Below, one piece after another: positions 24,154 to 32,526 of a stretch of 64,000 nt of DNA. The stretch's first letter is position 1, and every line of letters starts with the position of its first letter. The DNA is taken from contig JAITGM010000011.1 of NCBI GenBank assembly GCA_031280685.1, positions 1 through 64,000 of the forward strand, given 5' to 3'. Origin of the DNA: Christensenellaceae bacterium (GTDB lineage: Bacteria > Bacillota > Clostridia > Christensenellales > UBA1750). The notes below the pieces were generated by a model, which saw only the letters and a list, made by a program, of their open reading frames with translations, made no database searches and had not been told where the DNA came from. Made by a program: the position numbers and the translations under genes.

Positions 24154-25242
24154 ATGAAGCGCGTCTATAATTTCTCTGCAGGCCCATCCATGCTGCCCCT
24201 GCCGGTGCTCGAAAAGGCTCAAAAGGAGTTCATCTCCTACGGAGATTCGGGCATGAGCGTCACCGAGATGAGCCACCGCTCCAAGGTCTATGAAGAGATC
24301 ATCGCCAGGGCGGAAAGCGACCTTCGCAGCCTGATGCCGGTGCCTGAAAACTATAAGGTTCTCTTCCTTCAGGGTGGCGCGTCGATGCAATTCGCCCAAA
24401 TCCCCCTCAATCTCCTCTCTGCCTACAAGACCGGCAAGGCCGACTATATCAACTCGGGCAATTTTGCCAACCTCGCCATTCAGGAAGCGAAGCGCTTTGG
24501 CGATATCAAGGTCGTCGCCTCGTCCAAGGACGACGGCTATTCCCACATCCCCGATTGGAACGACGCGGATTTCCGACCGGACGCGGACTATGTCTATATC
24601 TGCCTGAACAACACCATCTACGGCACCAGGTTTACGACCCTGCCCAAGACGGGCAAGGTTCCCCTGGTGGCCGACGCTTCCTCCTGCATCCTTTCCGAGC
24701 CCATAGACGTAAGCCAGTTTGGCATCCTTTACGCGGGCGCGCAGAAGAACGTCGCCCCGGCGGGCGTAACCATCGTGCTCATCCGCGAGGATCTGCTCGG
24801 CCGCGCGCTCGACATCACGCCCAAGATGCTCGACTACCAGACCATGGCCACAAGCGCCTCTATGTATAACACCCCGCCCTGCTTCCCCATCTATATGGCG
24901 GGGCTGACCTTCGAATGGCTGCTGCAAACCGGCGGCCTTAAGGCCCGCAAGAAGATCAACGAAGAAAAAGCGGCGATCCTCTATGGCTACCTCGATGAAT
25001 CCAGGCTGTTTAAAAACCCCGTTCTGCCGCGCGACCGCTCCATCATGAACGTCACCTTCGTCACCGGCAGCGCAGAGCTAGACGACGCCTTTTGCAAGGA
25101 GGCCGAAAAGGCCGGCTTCGTCAACATCAAGGGCCACCGCTCGGTCGGCGGCATGCGCGCGTCGATCTACAACGCCATGCCGGCGGAGGGCATCGCGGAA
25201 CTGGTCGAGTTCATGAAGGCCTTCGAGCTCGCCCACGCATAA
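24154..25242 (+). CDS. serC: Phosphoserine aminotransferase
   Basis: Second step of serine synthesis: transfers the amino group of glutamate to 3-phosphohydroxypyruvate, and can act in pyridoxal phosphate synthesis. The 362-residue class V aminotransferase begins YNFSAGPSMLP and has the phosphate-binding FLQGGASMQF and the PLP-lysine segment YAGAQKNVAPAG (Lys near residue 198). AGGAGG precedes the ATG. serA follows in the same orientation 48 bases on, giving an operon; the phosphatase serB is not in the window. Confidence 0.97.
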   Translation: MKRVYNFSAGPSMLPLPVLEKAQKEFISYGDSGMSVTEMSHRSKVYEEIIARAESDLRSLMPVPENYKVLFLQGGASMQFAQIPLNLLSAYKTGKADYINSGNFANLAIQEAKRFGDIKVVASSKDDGYSHIPDWNDADFRPDADYVYICLNNTIYGTRFTTLPKTGKVPLVADASSCILSEPIDVSQFGILYAGAQKNVAPAGVTIVLIREDLLGRALDITPKMLDYQTMATSASMYNTPPCFPIYMAGLTFEWLLQTGGLKARKKINEEKAAILYGYLDESRLFKNPVLPRDRSIMNVTFVTGSAELDDAFCKEAEKAGFVNIKGHRSVGGMRASIYNAMPAEGIAELVEFMKAFELAHA

Positions 25243-25290
25243 AAAGGGCGCAACAACAAAGAAAGAACGTTTTTAGGAGGGGCAACTTCC

Positions 25291-26457
25291 ATGTTCAAGG
25301 TTCAAACCCTGTCTTCCATATCCCCTATCATCCATGAAGAGCTCGATTCTGCGCTCTTCACCGCCGAAAAAGAGTCCGTCGCGCCCGACGCCATCCTCGT
25401 GCGCTCGACCGACATGCTCTCGATGGAATTGCCGGCCTCCCTGCTCTGCGTTGCGCGGGCGGGCGCGGGCTATAACAACATCCCGGTTGATCGCTGCACC
25501 GAAAAGGGCATCGTGGTCTTCAACACCCCGGGCGCCAACGCCAATGCGGTCAAGGAACTGGCCGTGGCCGCGCTGCTGTTGGCTTCGCGCGAGATCCTGG
25601 CGGGCATCGACTGGGCCAAGGGCTTAAAGGGCAAGGGCGCCGAGGTTCCCGCCCTGGTCGAAAAGGGCAAGAACCAGTTCGTGGGCCCGGAACTGCAGGG
25701 CAAGACCCTGGGCGTGCTCGGCCTGGGCGCCGTGGGCGGCCCCATCGCCAACGTGGCCACGCACCTGCATATGAAAGTGCTGGGTTTTGATCCCTTCCTC
25801 TCGGTCGAAAACGCCTGGGGCCTCTCGCGCGCGGTCATCCGCGCCCAAAGCCAGGATGCGCTCATCGCCCAGGCCGATTATTTAACCGTGCACGTGCCGC
25901 TCAACAAGGAAACCCGCGGCATGATCGACGAAACCTTCCTTGGCAAGATGAAAAAGGGCGCGGTGCTCATTAACCTCTCGCGCGGCGAGCTGGTCGAGCC
26001 CGGCGCCATGAAGGCCGCGCTCCAGAGCGGCCAGCTACGCAAATACGTCGTGGATTTCCCTTCAGATGAGCTTTTAGAGGTTCCGGGCGTGATTTCAATC
26101 CCCCATCTGGGCGCTTCCACCCCCGAATCCGAAGAAAACTGCGCCCAGATGGCGGCGGCGCAGACCAGGGACTATCTCCTTTACGGCTCCATCCGCAATT
26201 CGGTCAACCTGCCGCAAATCGAGCTCATGGCCCCGGAATACCATCGCGTAGCCGTCATCCATCAGAACATCCCCAACATGATCTCGCAAATCGCGCAGGC
26301 GGTTTCTGACGAGGGCGTGAACATCTCCAACATGGCGAACCGCTCGCGCCAGTCGGTGGCCTATTCGGTGCTGGATCTTGACTCCCCCTTGCCCGGCGCT
26401 GCGGTGCGCAAGCTGGAAGGCATCGAAGGTGTCGTGCGCGTGCGCGTCATCCGCTAG
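25291..26457 (+). CDS. serA: D-3-phosphoglycerate dehydrogenase
   Basis: First step of serine synthesis, oxidising 3-phosphoglycerate with NAD+. The 388-residue protein is the shorter form with a C-terminal ACT domain (about residues 315-388, IPNMISQIAQAVSDEGVNIS) that may sense serine. NAD motif GVLGLGAVGGPIA, substrate-binding NLSRGELV, and the catalytic HLGASTPESE are visible. It follows serC with its own AGGAGG. A terminator lies directly downstream. Confidence 0.96.
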   Translation: MFKVQTLSSISPIIHEELDSALFTAEKESVAPDAILVRSTDMLSMELPASLLCVARAGAGYNNIPVDRCTEKGIVVFNTPGANANAVKELAVAALLLASREILAGIDWAKGLKGKGAEVPALVEKGKNQFVGPELQGKTLGVLGLGAVGGPIANVATHLHMKVLGFDPFLSVENAWGLSRAVIRAQSQDALIAQADYLTVHVPLNKETRGMIDETFLGKMKKGAVLINLSRGELVEPGAMKAALQSGQLRKYVVDFPSDELLEVPGVISIPHLGASTPESEENCAQMAAAQTRDYLLYGSIRNSVNLPQIELMAPEYHRVAVIHQNIPNMISQIAQAVSDEGVNISNMANRSRQSVAYSVLDLDSPLPGAAVRKLEGIEGVVRVRVIR

Positions 26458-26475
26458 AAGCCAAAAAACAAGCGC

Positions 26476-26513
26476 AAAAATCCCTCGGGTCGTGACGATC
26501 CGAGGGATTTTTC
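26476..26513 (+). terminator. serC-serA terminator
   Basis: Arms AAAAATCCCTCGG and CCGAGGGATTTTT around an 11-base loop, T-rich on both strands. Confidence 0.88.
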
Positions 26514-26531
26514 TCTGATTGAACGAAATAA

Positions 26532-26682
26532 GGAAGAAAAAATGGTGAGTGCGGTTTTCGCGACGCGAAGATCCCGCCATATCTCCCCCACCGAGGGAGG
26601 ACGTCATGGGGGTCTGCCCCAGACCCGCCGCCAAGGAACCCTCTCGCGCCGCGAAAACCGCGCTCTGCCCAGCTCTCTTTCC
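26532..26682. repeat. Repeat-like element with long imperfect terminal inverted repeats
   Basis: In the gap between serA and the permease gene, outer arms of about 40 bases (26532-26570 and 26641-26682) pair imperfectly. Their core, GCGGTTTTCGCG at 26551-26562, is perfectly complementary to 26650-26661. Inside are two further hairpins (CTCCC/GGGAG near 26583-26600 and GGGTCTG/CAGACCC near 26610-26625). No open frame is supported. This is the structure of a MITE-like or structured-RNA element; copies elsewhere cannot be checked here. Confidence 0.5.
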
Positions 26683-26813
26683 TCAACGGAATTCTATGCC
26701 CCAGTGATCGAAGTTATGCTTACTTAAATCTATGCCGGAACGCGAAAAGGGGTGAGCCTTTTTCAGGTTCACCCTGAAGAAATACGCTCAGCCGCCCTTT
26801 CAGGCCCCTTCGG

Positions 26814-27782
26814 CTAAAGCAGCAGCCGCGCGACCATCGCGAAGCACAGGCTGAGCGCCAAAAGCGCCCCGCAGTATTTCGCGATGAGCCTCGCCTTGAA
26901 GATGCGCGAGAGCAAGGCCCATTCCGCCACCGAAAACAGCATCGCGGCCAGCAAAAAGCCAAGGCCCACCGCCCCGGAATGGCCGAGCAGCGCGCGCACG
27001 ACGGGGGAAATCGAAAACACGTCGGAATGCAAAGCGCCGCCCAACAACACGGCCAACGGCAGCGCAAAAGGGTTGCCAATCAGCAGGCCGTTCATCCTCT
27101 CTTCAGGAAGAAGGCCGGTGATGAGGGCCGAAAGCGCCACCCCCAGGAGCATGAAGGGCCAGACGCGCCCATAGATTTCCCCTGCGCCGCAAAGGGCCGC
27201 CCAAAGCCTGCCCACGGACTTTTCTTCGTGGTGGTGATGGGCATGCTGGGCGCTCAGCGCAGCGGTTTTTAAGTCCTTTTCGCCCCCCGCGGCCGCGATG
27301 TTCGCGCCCAGCAGGCAGATGAGCAGGGCGGAAAGCGCGTAGCTTACGGCAAAGGGCAGGGGAAAGCTGGCGAACACCGCCGTGAGTGCCGTTAAGTTCA
27401 GCGCGGATGCGGACGAGAGGAAGACCAGGCAAAGCCTGAGCGGCACCCCCGCGGCCAGGAAGCCCATCAGAATGGGGATAACCGAGCAGCTGCAAAAGGG
27501 CGAAAAAAAGCCGAGCCCCAGCGCCAGCATGAGGCCCAACGGCCCCTTGATGCGCAGCAACCGCTCGCGCATCCTGTCGTATGGGATGAAGGTCTGCAAA
27601 AAGCAGACCAGACCGACGGCGGCGAGAAGAAGCAGGCTAATGTCTAAAAAGTCGGCCAGGGCGTGAAGGCCGATTTCTACGCCCTCCGCGGGCAGACCGC
27701 GCCCCAGCAGCGGGCCTTCGAGCAAGGCTTCGACTGGCCCGACGAGCAGGGAGAAGTGGCTGTGAGCATGTTCTGGCTGCAT
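26814..27782 (-). CDS. ArsP/YraQ-type metal efflux permease with His-rich loops
   Basis: A 322-residue membrane protein with about eight helices. The motif FFSPFCSCSVIPILMG with the CSC triplet at residues 97-99 and the second-half AVLLGGALHSDVFSISPVV identify the DUF318 permease family, which includes ArsP (organoarsenical efflux) and SO_0444-type Cu/Zn exporters. His-rich segments at the N-terminus (EHAHSHF) and in the central loop (HAHHHHEE, residues 180-187) suggest metal binding. ATG 27780-27782 follows GAAGGGAAG. No arsR or metal regulator is adjacent, so the substrate is open. Confidence 0.8.
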   Translation of the reverse strand: MQPEHAHSHFSLLVGPVEALLEGPLLGRGLPAEGVEIGLHALADFLDISLLLLAAVGLVCFLQTFIPYDRMRERLLRIKGPLGLMLALGLGFFSPFCSCSVIPILMGFLAAGVPLRLCLVFLSSASALNLTALTAVFASFPLPFAVSYALSALLICLLGANIAAAGGEKDLKTAALSAQHAHHHHEEKSVGRLWAALCGAGEIYGRVWPFMLLGVALSALITGLLPEERMNGLLIGNPFALPLAVLLGGALHSDVFSISPVVRALLGHSGAVGLGFLLAAMLFSVAEWALLSRIFKARLIAKYCGALLALSLCFAMVARLLL

Positions 27783-28098
27783 TATGAACTTCCCTTCGCG
27801 TTTGAGATAGCCTTAGTATAGCAGGCTTTCCCTTTTTGGCAAGCAAAAAACGGGCCGCCTTTGCCTTTTTCAGCCTAAAACGGCTCGTTTTTCGTTAAAT
27901 CGCGAAAAAGTCACTGAATGAACAAGCCCTCACATGCTCATTCAACGTTTTTTCGCGCGCGCACGGGCTATTGCGGCACAAATCGCGCCGTAGGCCCCGC
28001 TTTCGCCGCCGGGGATGCTTTCCCTTCTCGCTCTTTCCATGGCGAACTTTTTCGCTTTTGGTTTTTTGGGGGAGGGATGCCGACCGCCGCGCGGGGCT
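27783..28098. other. Spacer between permease gene and ldh with large inverted repeats
   Basis: No gene is supported in this 316-base gap. Two structured parts are visible: a hairpin near 27847-27893 (ACGGGCC/GGCTCGT arms next to A and T runs), and a long imperfect inverted repeat with arms 27901-27921 and 27938-27957 (CGCGAAAAA...TGAATGA). The latter could terminate ldh at a distance. The rest shows no recognised signal. Confidence 0.5.
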
Positions 28099-29064
28099 CT
28101 ATTGGTGGGGCACGCTCGCCTCCACGCCCTGGCGAATCGCCTCCGCTGAGGCCCTAAGCATCCCAAGCTCCTGCTCGCTCAGCGGCACGGGGAGCACGTT
28201 CTCGACCCCCCTTACCCCCACGATGGAGGGCAGGCTCAGGCAAACGCCGCCGATGCCGTATTCGCCCTCCATCAGCGAAGAGACCGTCAAAATGGACTGC
28301 TCATCCCTCAAAATCGCCTCCACGATGCGCCGCACGGCCAGCGCTACGGCGTAATAAGTCGCGCCTTTGCCCTGGATGATGGCGTAGGCCGCCTTGCGCA
28401 CCTTTTCGTCGAACTCTTCGGCGATCACCTTGGAAAGGCCGCCCTCGCACTCCCCACAGACCGCGCAGTATTCGTCCATCGAAACGCCCGCGATGTTCGT
28501 CAGGCTAAAGGCCGGCAGCTCGCTGTCGCCATGCTCGCCCAGAACGTAGCTGTGGATATTGCGCGCATCCACCCCAGTGTGCTGCGAGAGGAGGTAGCGC
28601 AGGCGAGAGGTATCAAGCACCGTGCCCGAACCAATCACCTGGCCTTTGCTGAGCCCAGAAAGCCGCCAGGTTTGGTAGGTCAGCACATCGACCGGGTTCG
28701 TCACCACCAGGAGGATCACATCCCTTGGGGCAAACTCCATCACCTTTGGCACGATTTGGCCAAAGACAGCAGCGTTTTTGCGCGTCAAATCCATGCGGGT
28801 TTCGCCCGGCCTTTGATTCGCCCCGGCCGAAAGGATCACGATATCGGCCCCAGCGCAGTCTTCATAGCTGCCCGCCTTGATGTTTGCCGGCGGGCAGAGC
28901 GGGATGCCGTGCGAAAGGTCGAGCACCTCGCCCCGTACCCGTTGCTCGTTCAGGTCGATCAGCACCAATTCAGATACCAACCCAGAGAGCAGCAGGGTGT
29001 AGGCGCTCGTCGCCCCGACCTGCCCAACCCCCACGATCACGATCTTATTACCCTGTTTCAGCAT
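28099..29064 (-). CDS. ldh: L-lactate dehydrogenase
   Basis: Reduces pyruvate to L-lactate while regenerating NAD+ in fermentation. The 321-residue protein has the NAD motif VGVGQVGATSAY, the substrate loop GANQRPGETR where Gln 84 marks lactate rather than malate specificity, and the catalytic His 178 in VLGEHGDSE. ATG follows AAGGAGG. The promoter has TATACT at 29105-29110 with a weak -35. It is monocistronic. Confidence 0.96.
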   Translation of the reverse strand: MLKQGNKIVIVGVGQVGATSAYTLLLSGLVSELVLIDLNEQRVRGEVLDLSHGIPLCPPANIKAGSYEDCAGADIVILSAGANQRPGETRMDLTRKNAAVFGQIVPKVMEFAPRDVILLVVTNPVDVLTYQTWRLSGLSKGQVIGSGTVLDTSRLRYLLSQHTGVDARNIHSYVLGEHGDSELPAFSLTNIAGVSMDEYCAVCGECEGGLSKVIAEEFDEKVRKAAYAIIQGKGATYYAVALAVRRIVEAILRDEQSILTVSSLMEGEYGIGGVCLSLPSIVGVRGVENVLPVPLSEQELGMLRASAEAIRQGVEASVPHQ

Positions 29065-29220
29065 CGAAATTCCTCCTTTTTCGAGCCTTTTTAATCCTTC
29101 GCACAGTATACCCTTTTTCTTCCCGCGCGAAAAGTCTTCATTGCTGGCTCCTCGCTTTTCATTTATTTGATTTTAATTAAGTCTTGACGAGCGGACTCAT
29201 CTTATTACACTGAAGCTGTA

Positions 29221-29926
29221 GTGATCCCCGATGAAGCAAGCGAGATGAACAGCCACGGCAAACCCCTCGCTTCCCTGCGGCGCGGCCAAGGCTGGCTGCT
29301 CGCCCAACCAGGCGGCAATAGTACGCAGCAGGCCATCGTGCCTCCGCTGCTCTTTTTTGGCCGCGGCAGGCCCTTCGCTCTGGCCGCTTGGCGCCCTAAA
29401 CGTTGAGCTTTCGCCGCTTGAAGCCCTCCCCGCGCCGATCACCGGGCTTTGTTTTGTGCTGTTTTCGTGCATTCCCTTCCTGGGTGGTTTCTCCCTTGTA
29501 CCCTATGCGGGCAACGGCAAGCTTGATCTTTCGCCCGTCGGGCTTCTTGCGCTCATGCTGGCCTTGTTTTACTTTGTGCGCGGCTTTGGGGGCGATAAGC
29601 GGCGCTTTGTGCCCAAAAAAGCGCCTTACCCCTTCCTCACCGTCGTATTTGCCTTCGCGCAACCCCTTCTCAGCGGCCAGTTGGCGGGCATGCGGCGGGT
29701 TCGCTCAGGGCAAGCCCTGGTCCGCGGCGCCGCTGGGCTTTGCTCTGCTGTTCGCGCCCGGCCTTTGCCTCTTGCCCTTTTTGCGCCCCCTGCGTCTCCC
29801 GGAACCCCTCCATTCCTATCTGGTGCAAGGCTTCGCCGGCGCCTCGCCCGGGCTTTCCCTCGGGCTTTTGCTCTGCGGGCTGCGCGGGCCGCTCCGCAAG
29901 AAAACCTCCGCGTAAATCCCTGTTAA
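29221..29926 (+). pseudogene. Frameshifted remnant of a membrane protein gene
   Basis: Three consecutive segments in different frames look like pieces of one hydrophobic protein. From 29221 (frame 1) comes a segment ending PPLLFFGRGRPFALAAW; from about 29400 (frame 2) comes ITGLCFVLFSCIPFLGGFSL and VGLLALMLALFYFVRGF up to roughly 29700; then frame 3 gives PLGFALLFAPGLCLLPFL and LSLGLLLCGLRGPL to 29915. None of the single frames gives a convincing complete protein. The family is not recognised. Sequencing error is an alternative, but two shifts make decay more likely. Confidence 0.45.
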
Positions 29927-29971
29927 AACCGGCCCGCGAAGCTTGACTTTGGGGGCCGGTTTTAATAAGAT
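29923..29971 (+). promoter_or_regulatory. pyr operon promoter embedded in a 12-bp-arm inverted repeat
   Basis: TTGACT (29943-29948), 17 bases, TAAGAT (29966-29971). The promoter's -35 and spacer lie in the loop and right arm of the perfect inverted repeat TTAAAACCGGCC/GGCCGGTTTTAA (29923-29934, 29954-29965). The same repeat may terminate upstream transcription. A second hairpin, AAAAGGCG/CGCCTTTT, lies in the short leader near 29985-30004. No PyrR-binding element was recognised. Confidence 0.6.
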
Positions 29972-30029
29972 AGTGAAAATGCCTAAAAGGCGGCGGCGCC
30001 TTTTAAGCGGATAAGCGGAGGGCGATCCA

Positions 30030-30965
30030 ATGACGGCGCGATGCTTAATTGAACCCGGGGATCTATCCACAGATGAGATCCTTCACCTCGTAAGGCTTGC
30101 GGGCAGCATCATCAGGCAACCGGAGCGATTCGCTACACGGTGCACGGGGAAGCTGCTGGCAAGTCTTTTTTTTGAGCCTTCCACGCGCACCAAGTTCTCG
30201 TTCGATGCGGCCATGCTGCGGCTGGGCGGCCAAGTCATCGGCTTTTCGGACCCCGCGACCTCCTCATCCTCCAAGGGCGAAACCCTGGCCGACACCGCAA
30301 GAATGGTCGAAAGCTATGCCGATCTCATCGTGGTGCGCCACCCCCGCGAGGGCGCGCCCAAGCACATCGCCAATTTCGTAAACTGCCCGGTCATCAACGC
30401 GGGGGATGGCGGCCACCAGCATCCCACCCAAACACTGACCGATCTATTGACCATCTCGGCCCACAAGGGCAGGCTGCAGGATCTGACCGTGGGCGTCTGC
30501 GGCGACTTGATGTTTGGCCGCACCATCCACTCCCTCGCCTCTACGCTCGCGCGCTTCCCTGGGATCAAGCTCCTCTTCATCTCGCCCGAGGAGCTTCGCA
30601 TGCCGCAGTATGTCAAGGATGATTTGGCGCAAAAGGGCGTGCCCTTTGAAGAGAGCACCCAGCTCGAGAGCGTCATCGGCCGGCTCGACATCCTTTATAT
30701 GTCGCGCGTGCAGCGCGAGCGCTTCGTGAGCGAGGAAGAATACCTTCGCCTAAAGGATTACTTCATCCTCACCAAAGAAAAGCTGAGCCTGGCCAAAAGC
30801 GACACGATCGTCATGCATCCGCTGCCAAGGGTGAACGAGATCGCGGCCGATGTGGACTCAGACCCCCGCGCGCTGTACTTTGCGCAGGCGCGCTACGGCA
30901 TGTTCATCCGAATGGCGCTGATTCTCTTCCTTCTGGGGCTCGAAAAGGAGGGCGACCTTGCATGA
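30030..30965 (+). CDS. pyrB: Aspartate carbamoyltransferase, catalytic subunit
   Basis: Commits carbamoyl phosphate and aspartate to pyrimidine synthesis. The 311-residue protein has the carbamoyl-phosphate motif FFEPSTRTKFSF, the 80s loop SSSSKGETLADT, HPTQTLTDL and the C-terminal MHPLPRVNEI. AGGAGGG-type site precedes the ATG. First gene of pyrBICFKDE; pyrI overlaps by four bases, so catalytic and regulatory chains are made together, predicting an allosteric holoenzyme of the E. coli type. Confidence 0.97.
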   Translation: MTARCLIEPGDLSTDEILHLVRLAGSIIRQPERFATRCTGKLLASLFFEPSTRTKFSFDAAMLRLGGQVIGFSDPATSSSSKGETLADTARMVESYADLIVVRHPREGAPKHIANFVNCPVINAGDGGHQHPTQTLTDLLTISAHKGRLQDLTVGVCGDLMFGRTIHSLASTLARFPGIKLLFISPEELRMPQYVKDDLAQKGVPFEESTQLESVIGRLDILYMSRVQRERFVSEEEYLRLKDYFILTKEKLSLAKSDTIVMHPLPRVNEIAADVDSDPRALYFAQARYGMFIRMALILFLLGLEKEGDLA

Positions 30966-31384
30966 TCAACGTTTCCAAGCTCAAAAAGGGCATTGTGCTG
31001 GATCATATTGAGGCAGGCCAGGGCTTTAAGGTCTTTCAGCAGCTCGGGCTCGACCGGCTCGATGATGTGATCGTGCTCATGCGCAATGTCGAGAGCACGC
31101 GCATGGGCAAAAAGGACCTGATCAAGATCGAAACCGACCTCACGCTCGACCTGAACGTGCTGGGCCTGCTCAATCCGGGCACCACCGTCACCTACGTCGA
31201 AGATGGCAAGGCGGTGCGCAAGCTCAAGCTCTCGCTGCCCGAACAGGTCGAAGGAATCCTCAGCTGCAAAAATCCCCGCTGCATCTCAAACACAGAAAAG
31301 CTCGGCCCGGTACGCTTCACCCTGGCCAACCGGGAGCGCAAGGAGTACGCCTGCGAGTACTGCGAGGCGAGGGCGCGGCTGTGA
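30962..31384 (+). CDS. pyrI: Aspartate carbamoyltransferase, regulatory subunit
   Basis: Binds nucleotide effectors and a structural zinc, and links catalytic trimers. The 140-residue protein has the allosteric part with GIVLDHIEAGQGFKVFQQLG and the zinc domain with four Cys (CKNPRC and CEYC near the C-terminus). Overlaps pyrB by four bases and pyrC by four (GTGA). Confidence 0.96.
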   Translation: MINVSKLKKGIVLDHIEAGQGFKVFQQLGLDRLDDVIVLMRNVESTRMGKKDLIKIETDLTLDLNVLGLLNPGTTVTYVEDGKAVRKLKLSLPEQVEGILSCKNPRCISNTEKLGPVRFTLANRERKEYACEYCEARARL

Positions 31385-32526
31385 GGGGCCTTCATATCAA
31401 AAACGCCAGGCTGCTCGACGCGCGCGGCGAGCGCATGGGCGAGCTTTATTTGAGCGATGGAAGGATTGGCCTGAACCCCGCCGCCTTCGAGCAGGAAATC
31501 GATGCGCAGGGCATGGTTTTGATGCCAGCGCTCATCGACCTGCACTGCCACCTGCGCGATCCCGGGCTGACCTACAAGGAGGATCTTCAAAGCGGCATGC
31601 GCGCGGCGCTGAAGGGCGGCTACGGCACGCTCTGCGCCATGGCCAACACCGCGCCGGTGATTTCCACGCCCGCTTTGGTCGAAGCCAACCACGAAAAGGC
31701 CCAAAAGCTGCGGCTTTGCACTTTGATTCAGGCAGCGGCGGCGGGAATGGAGCTCAAGGACGAAACCCCGACAGACTGGGCCGCCCTCTCGAAGGCCACG
31801 AAGCTTTTGAGCAACGACGGCCAAACCATCTTCAGCGATGGGTTCATGAAAAGGCTCCTCGCCGCCTCGGCGGAATATGGCTTCTTGATCTCGACGCACT
31901 GCCAGCCCGAAAGGCGCATCATCGCGCGCGACCTTTCCCTTTTAAAAGAGGCCGGCGGCCGGCTGCACATCGGCCACATCAGCCACCGCGAGAGTTTAGA
32001 GCGAATTCGGGCCGCCAAGGCGGAAGGCCTCGCCTTCAGTTGCGAGGTCACGCCCCACCACATCTTCGGCTTTGGCTGCGACTATCGGGTCAACCCGCCC
32101 CTGCGCGAAAGGGCGGACGTGCAGGCGCTGATTCAGGGCATCAAGGACGGCGTGATCGACTGCCTTTCGACCGACCACGCCCCCCATTCGCCAGGCGACA
32201 AGGAAGCGGGCATGGCCGGCATCTCGAACATCGAATATGCCCTGCAGGTCTTTCTCGAGGTTTTTTATCAAAACGCCATCCCCTTAACGGTTTTAAGCCG
32301 AATGGCTTCGCTGCGCCCGGCCGGGCTTCTGGGGCTGAACAAGGGCCTGATCGAGGAGGGCTACGACGCCGACCTCGTGCTGCTCGACCCCGATTCGCCA
32401 GGCACCATTCGCGCCGGAGAGATGGTTTCCCGCTCGCATAACACGCCCTTTGACGGCAGGGCTGTCAGGGGCCGGATTCTTTGCACCATCGTGGAAGGAG
32501 AGGTTCGCTATGACGCACGCCATTGA
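31381..32526 (+). CDS. pyrC: Dihydroorotase
   Basis: Closes carbamoyl aspartate to dihydroorotate. The 381-residue amidohydrolase has the metal-binding HCHLRDPG, a type I dihydroorotase signature, and later histidines in STHCQPERR and CEVTPHHIFG plus the catalytic Asp in STDHAPHS. The metal-bridging Lys of many type I enzymes is not evident in the sequence I scanned, so the number of metals is open. Start GTG 31381-31383 overlaps the pyrI stop. Confidence 0.95.
   Translation: MRGLHIKNARLLDARGERMGELYLSDGRIGLNPAAFEQEIDAQGMVLMPALIDLHCHLRDPGLTYKEDLQSGMRAALKGGYGTLCAMANTAPVISTPALVEANHEKAQKLRLCTLIQAAAAGMELKDETPTDWAALSKATKLLSNDGQTIFSDGFMKRLLAASAEYGFLISTHCQPERRIIARDLSLLKEAGGRLHIGHISHRESLERIRAAKAEGLAFSCEVTPHHIFGFGCDYRVNPPLRERADVQALIQGIKDGVIDCLSTDHAPHSPGDKEAGMAGISNIEYALQVFLEVFYQNAIPLTVLSRMASLRPAGLLGLNKGLIEEGYDADLVLLDPDSPGTIRAGEMVSRSHNTPFDGRAVRGRILCTIVEGEVRYDARH

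Noticed and set aside
29972-30029. PyrR-binding attenuator in the pyr leader
   Set aside because: No typical PyrR site or antiterminator/terminator pair is visible in this short leader.
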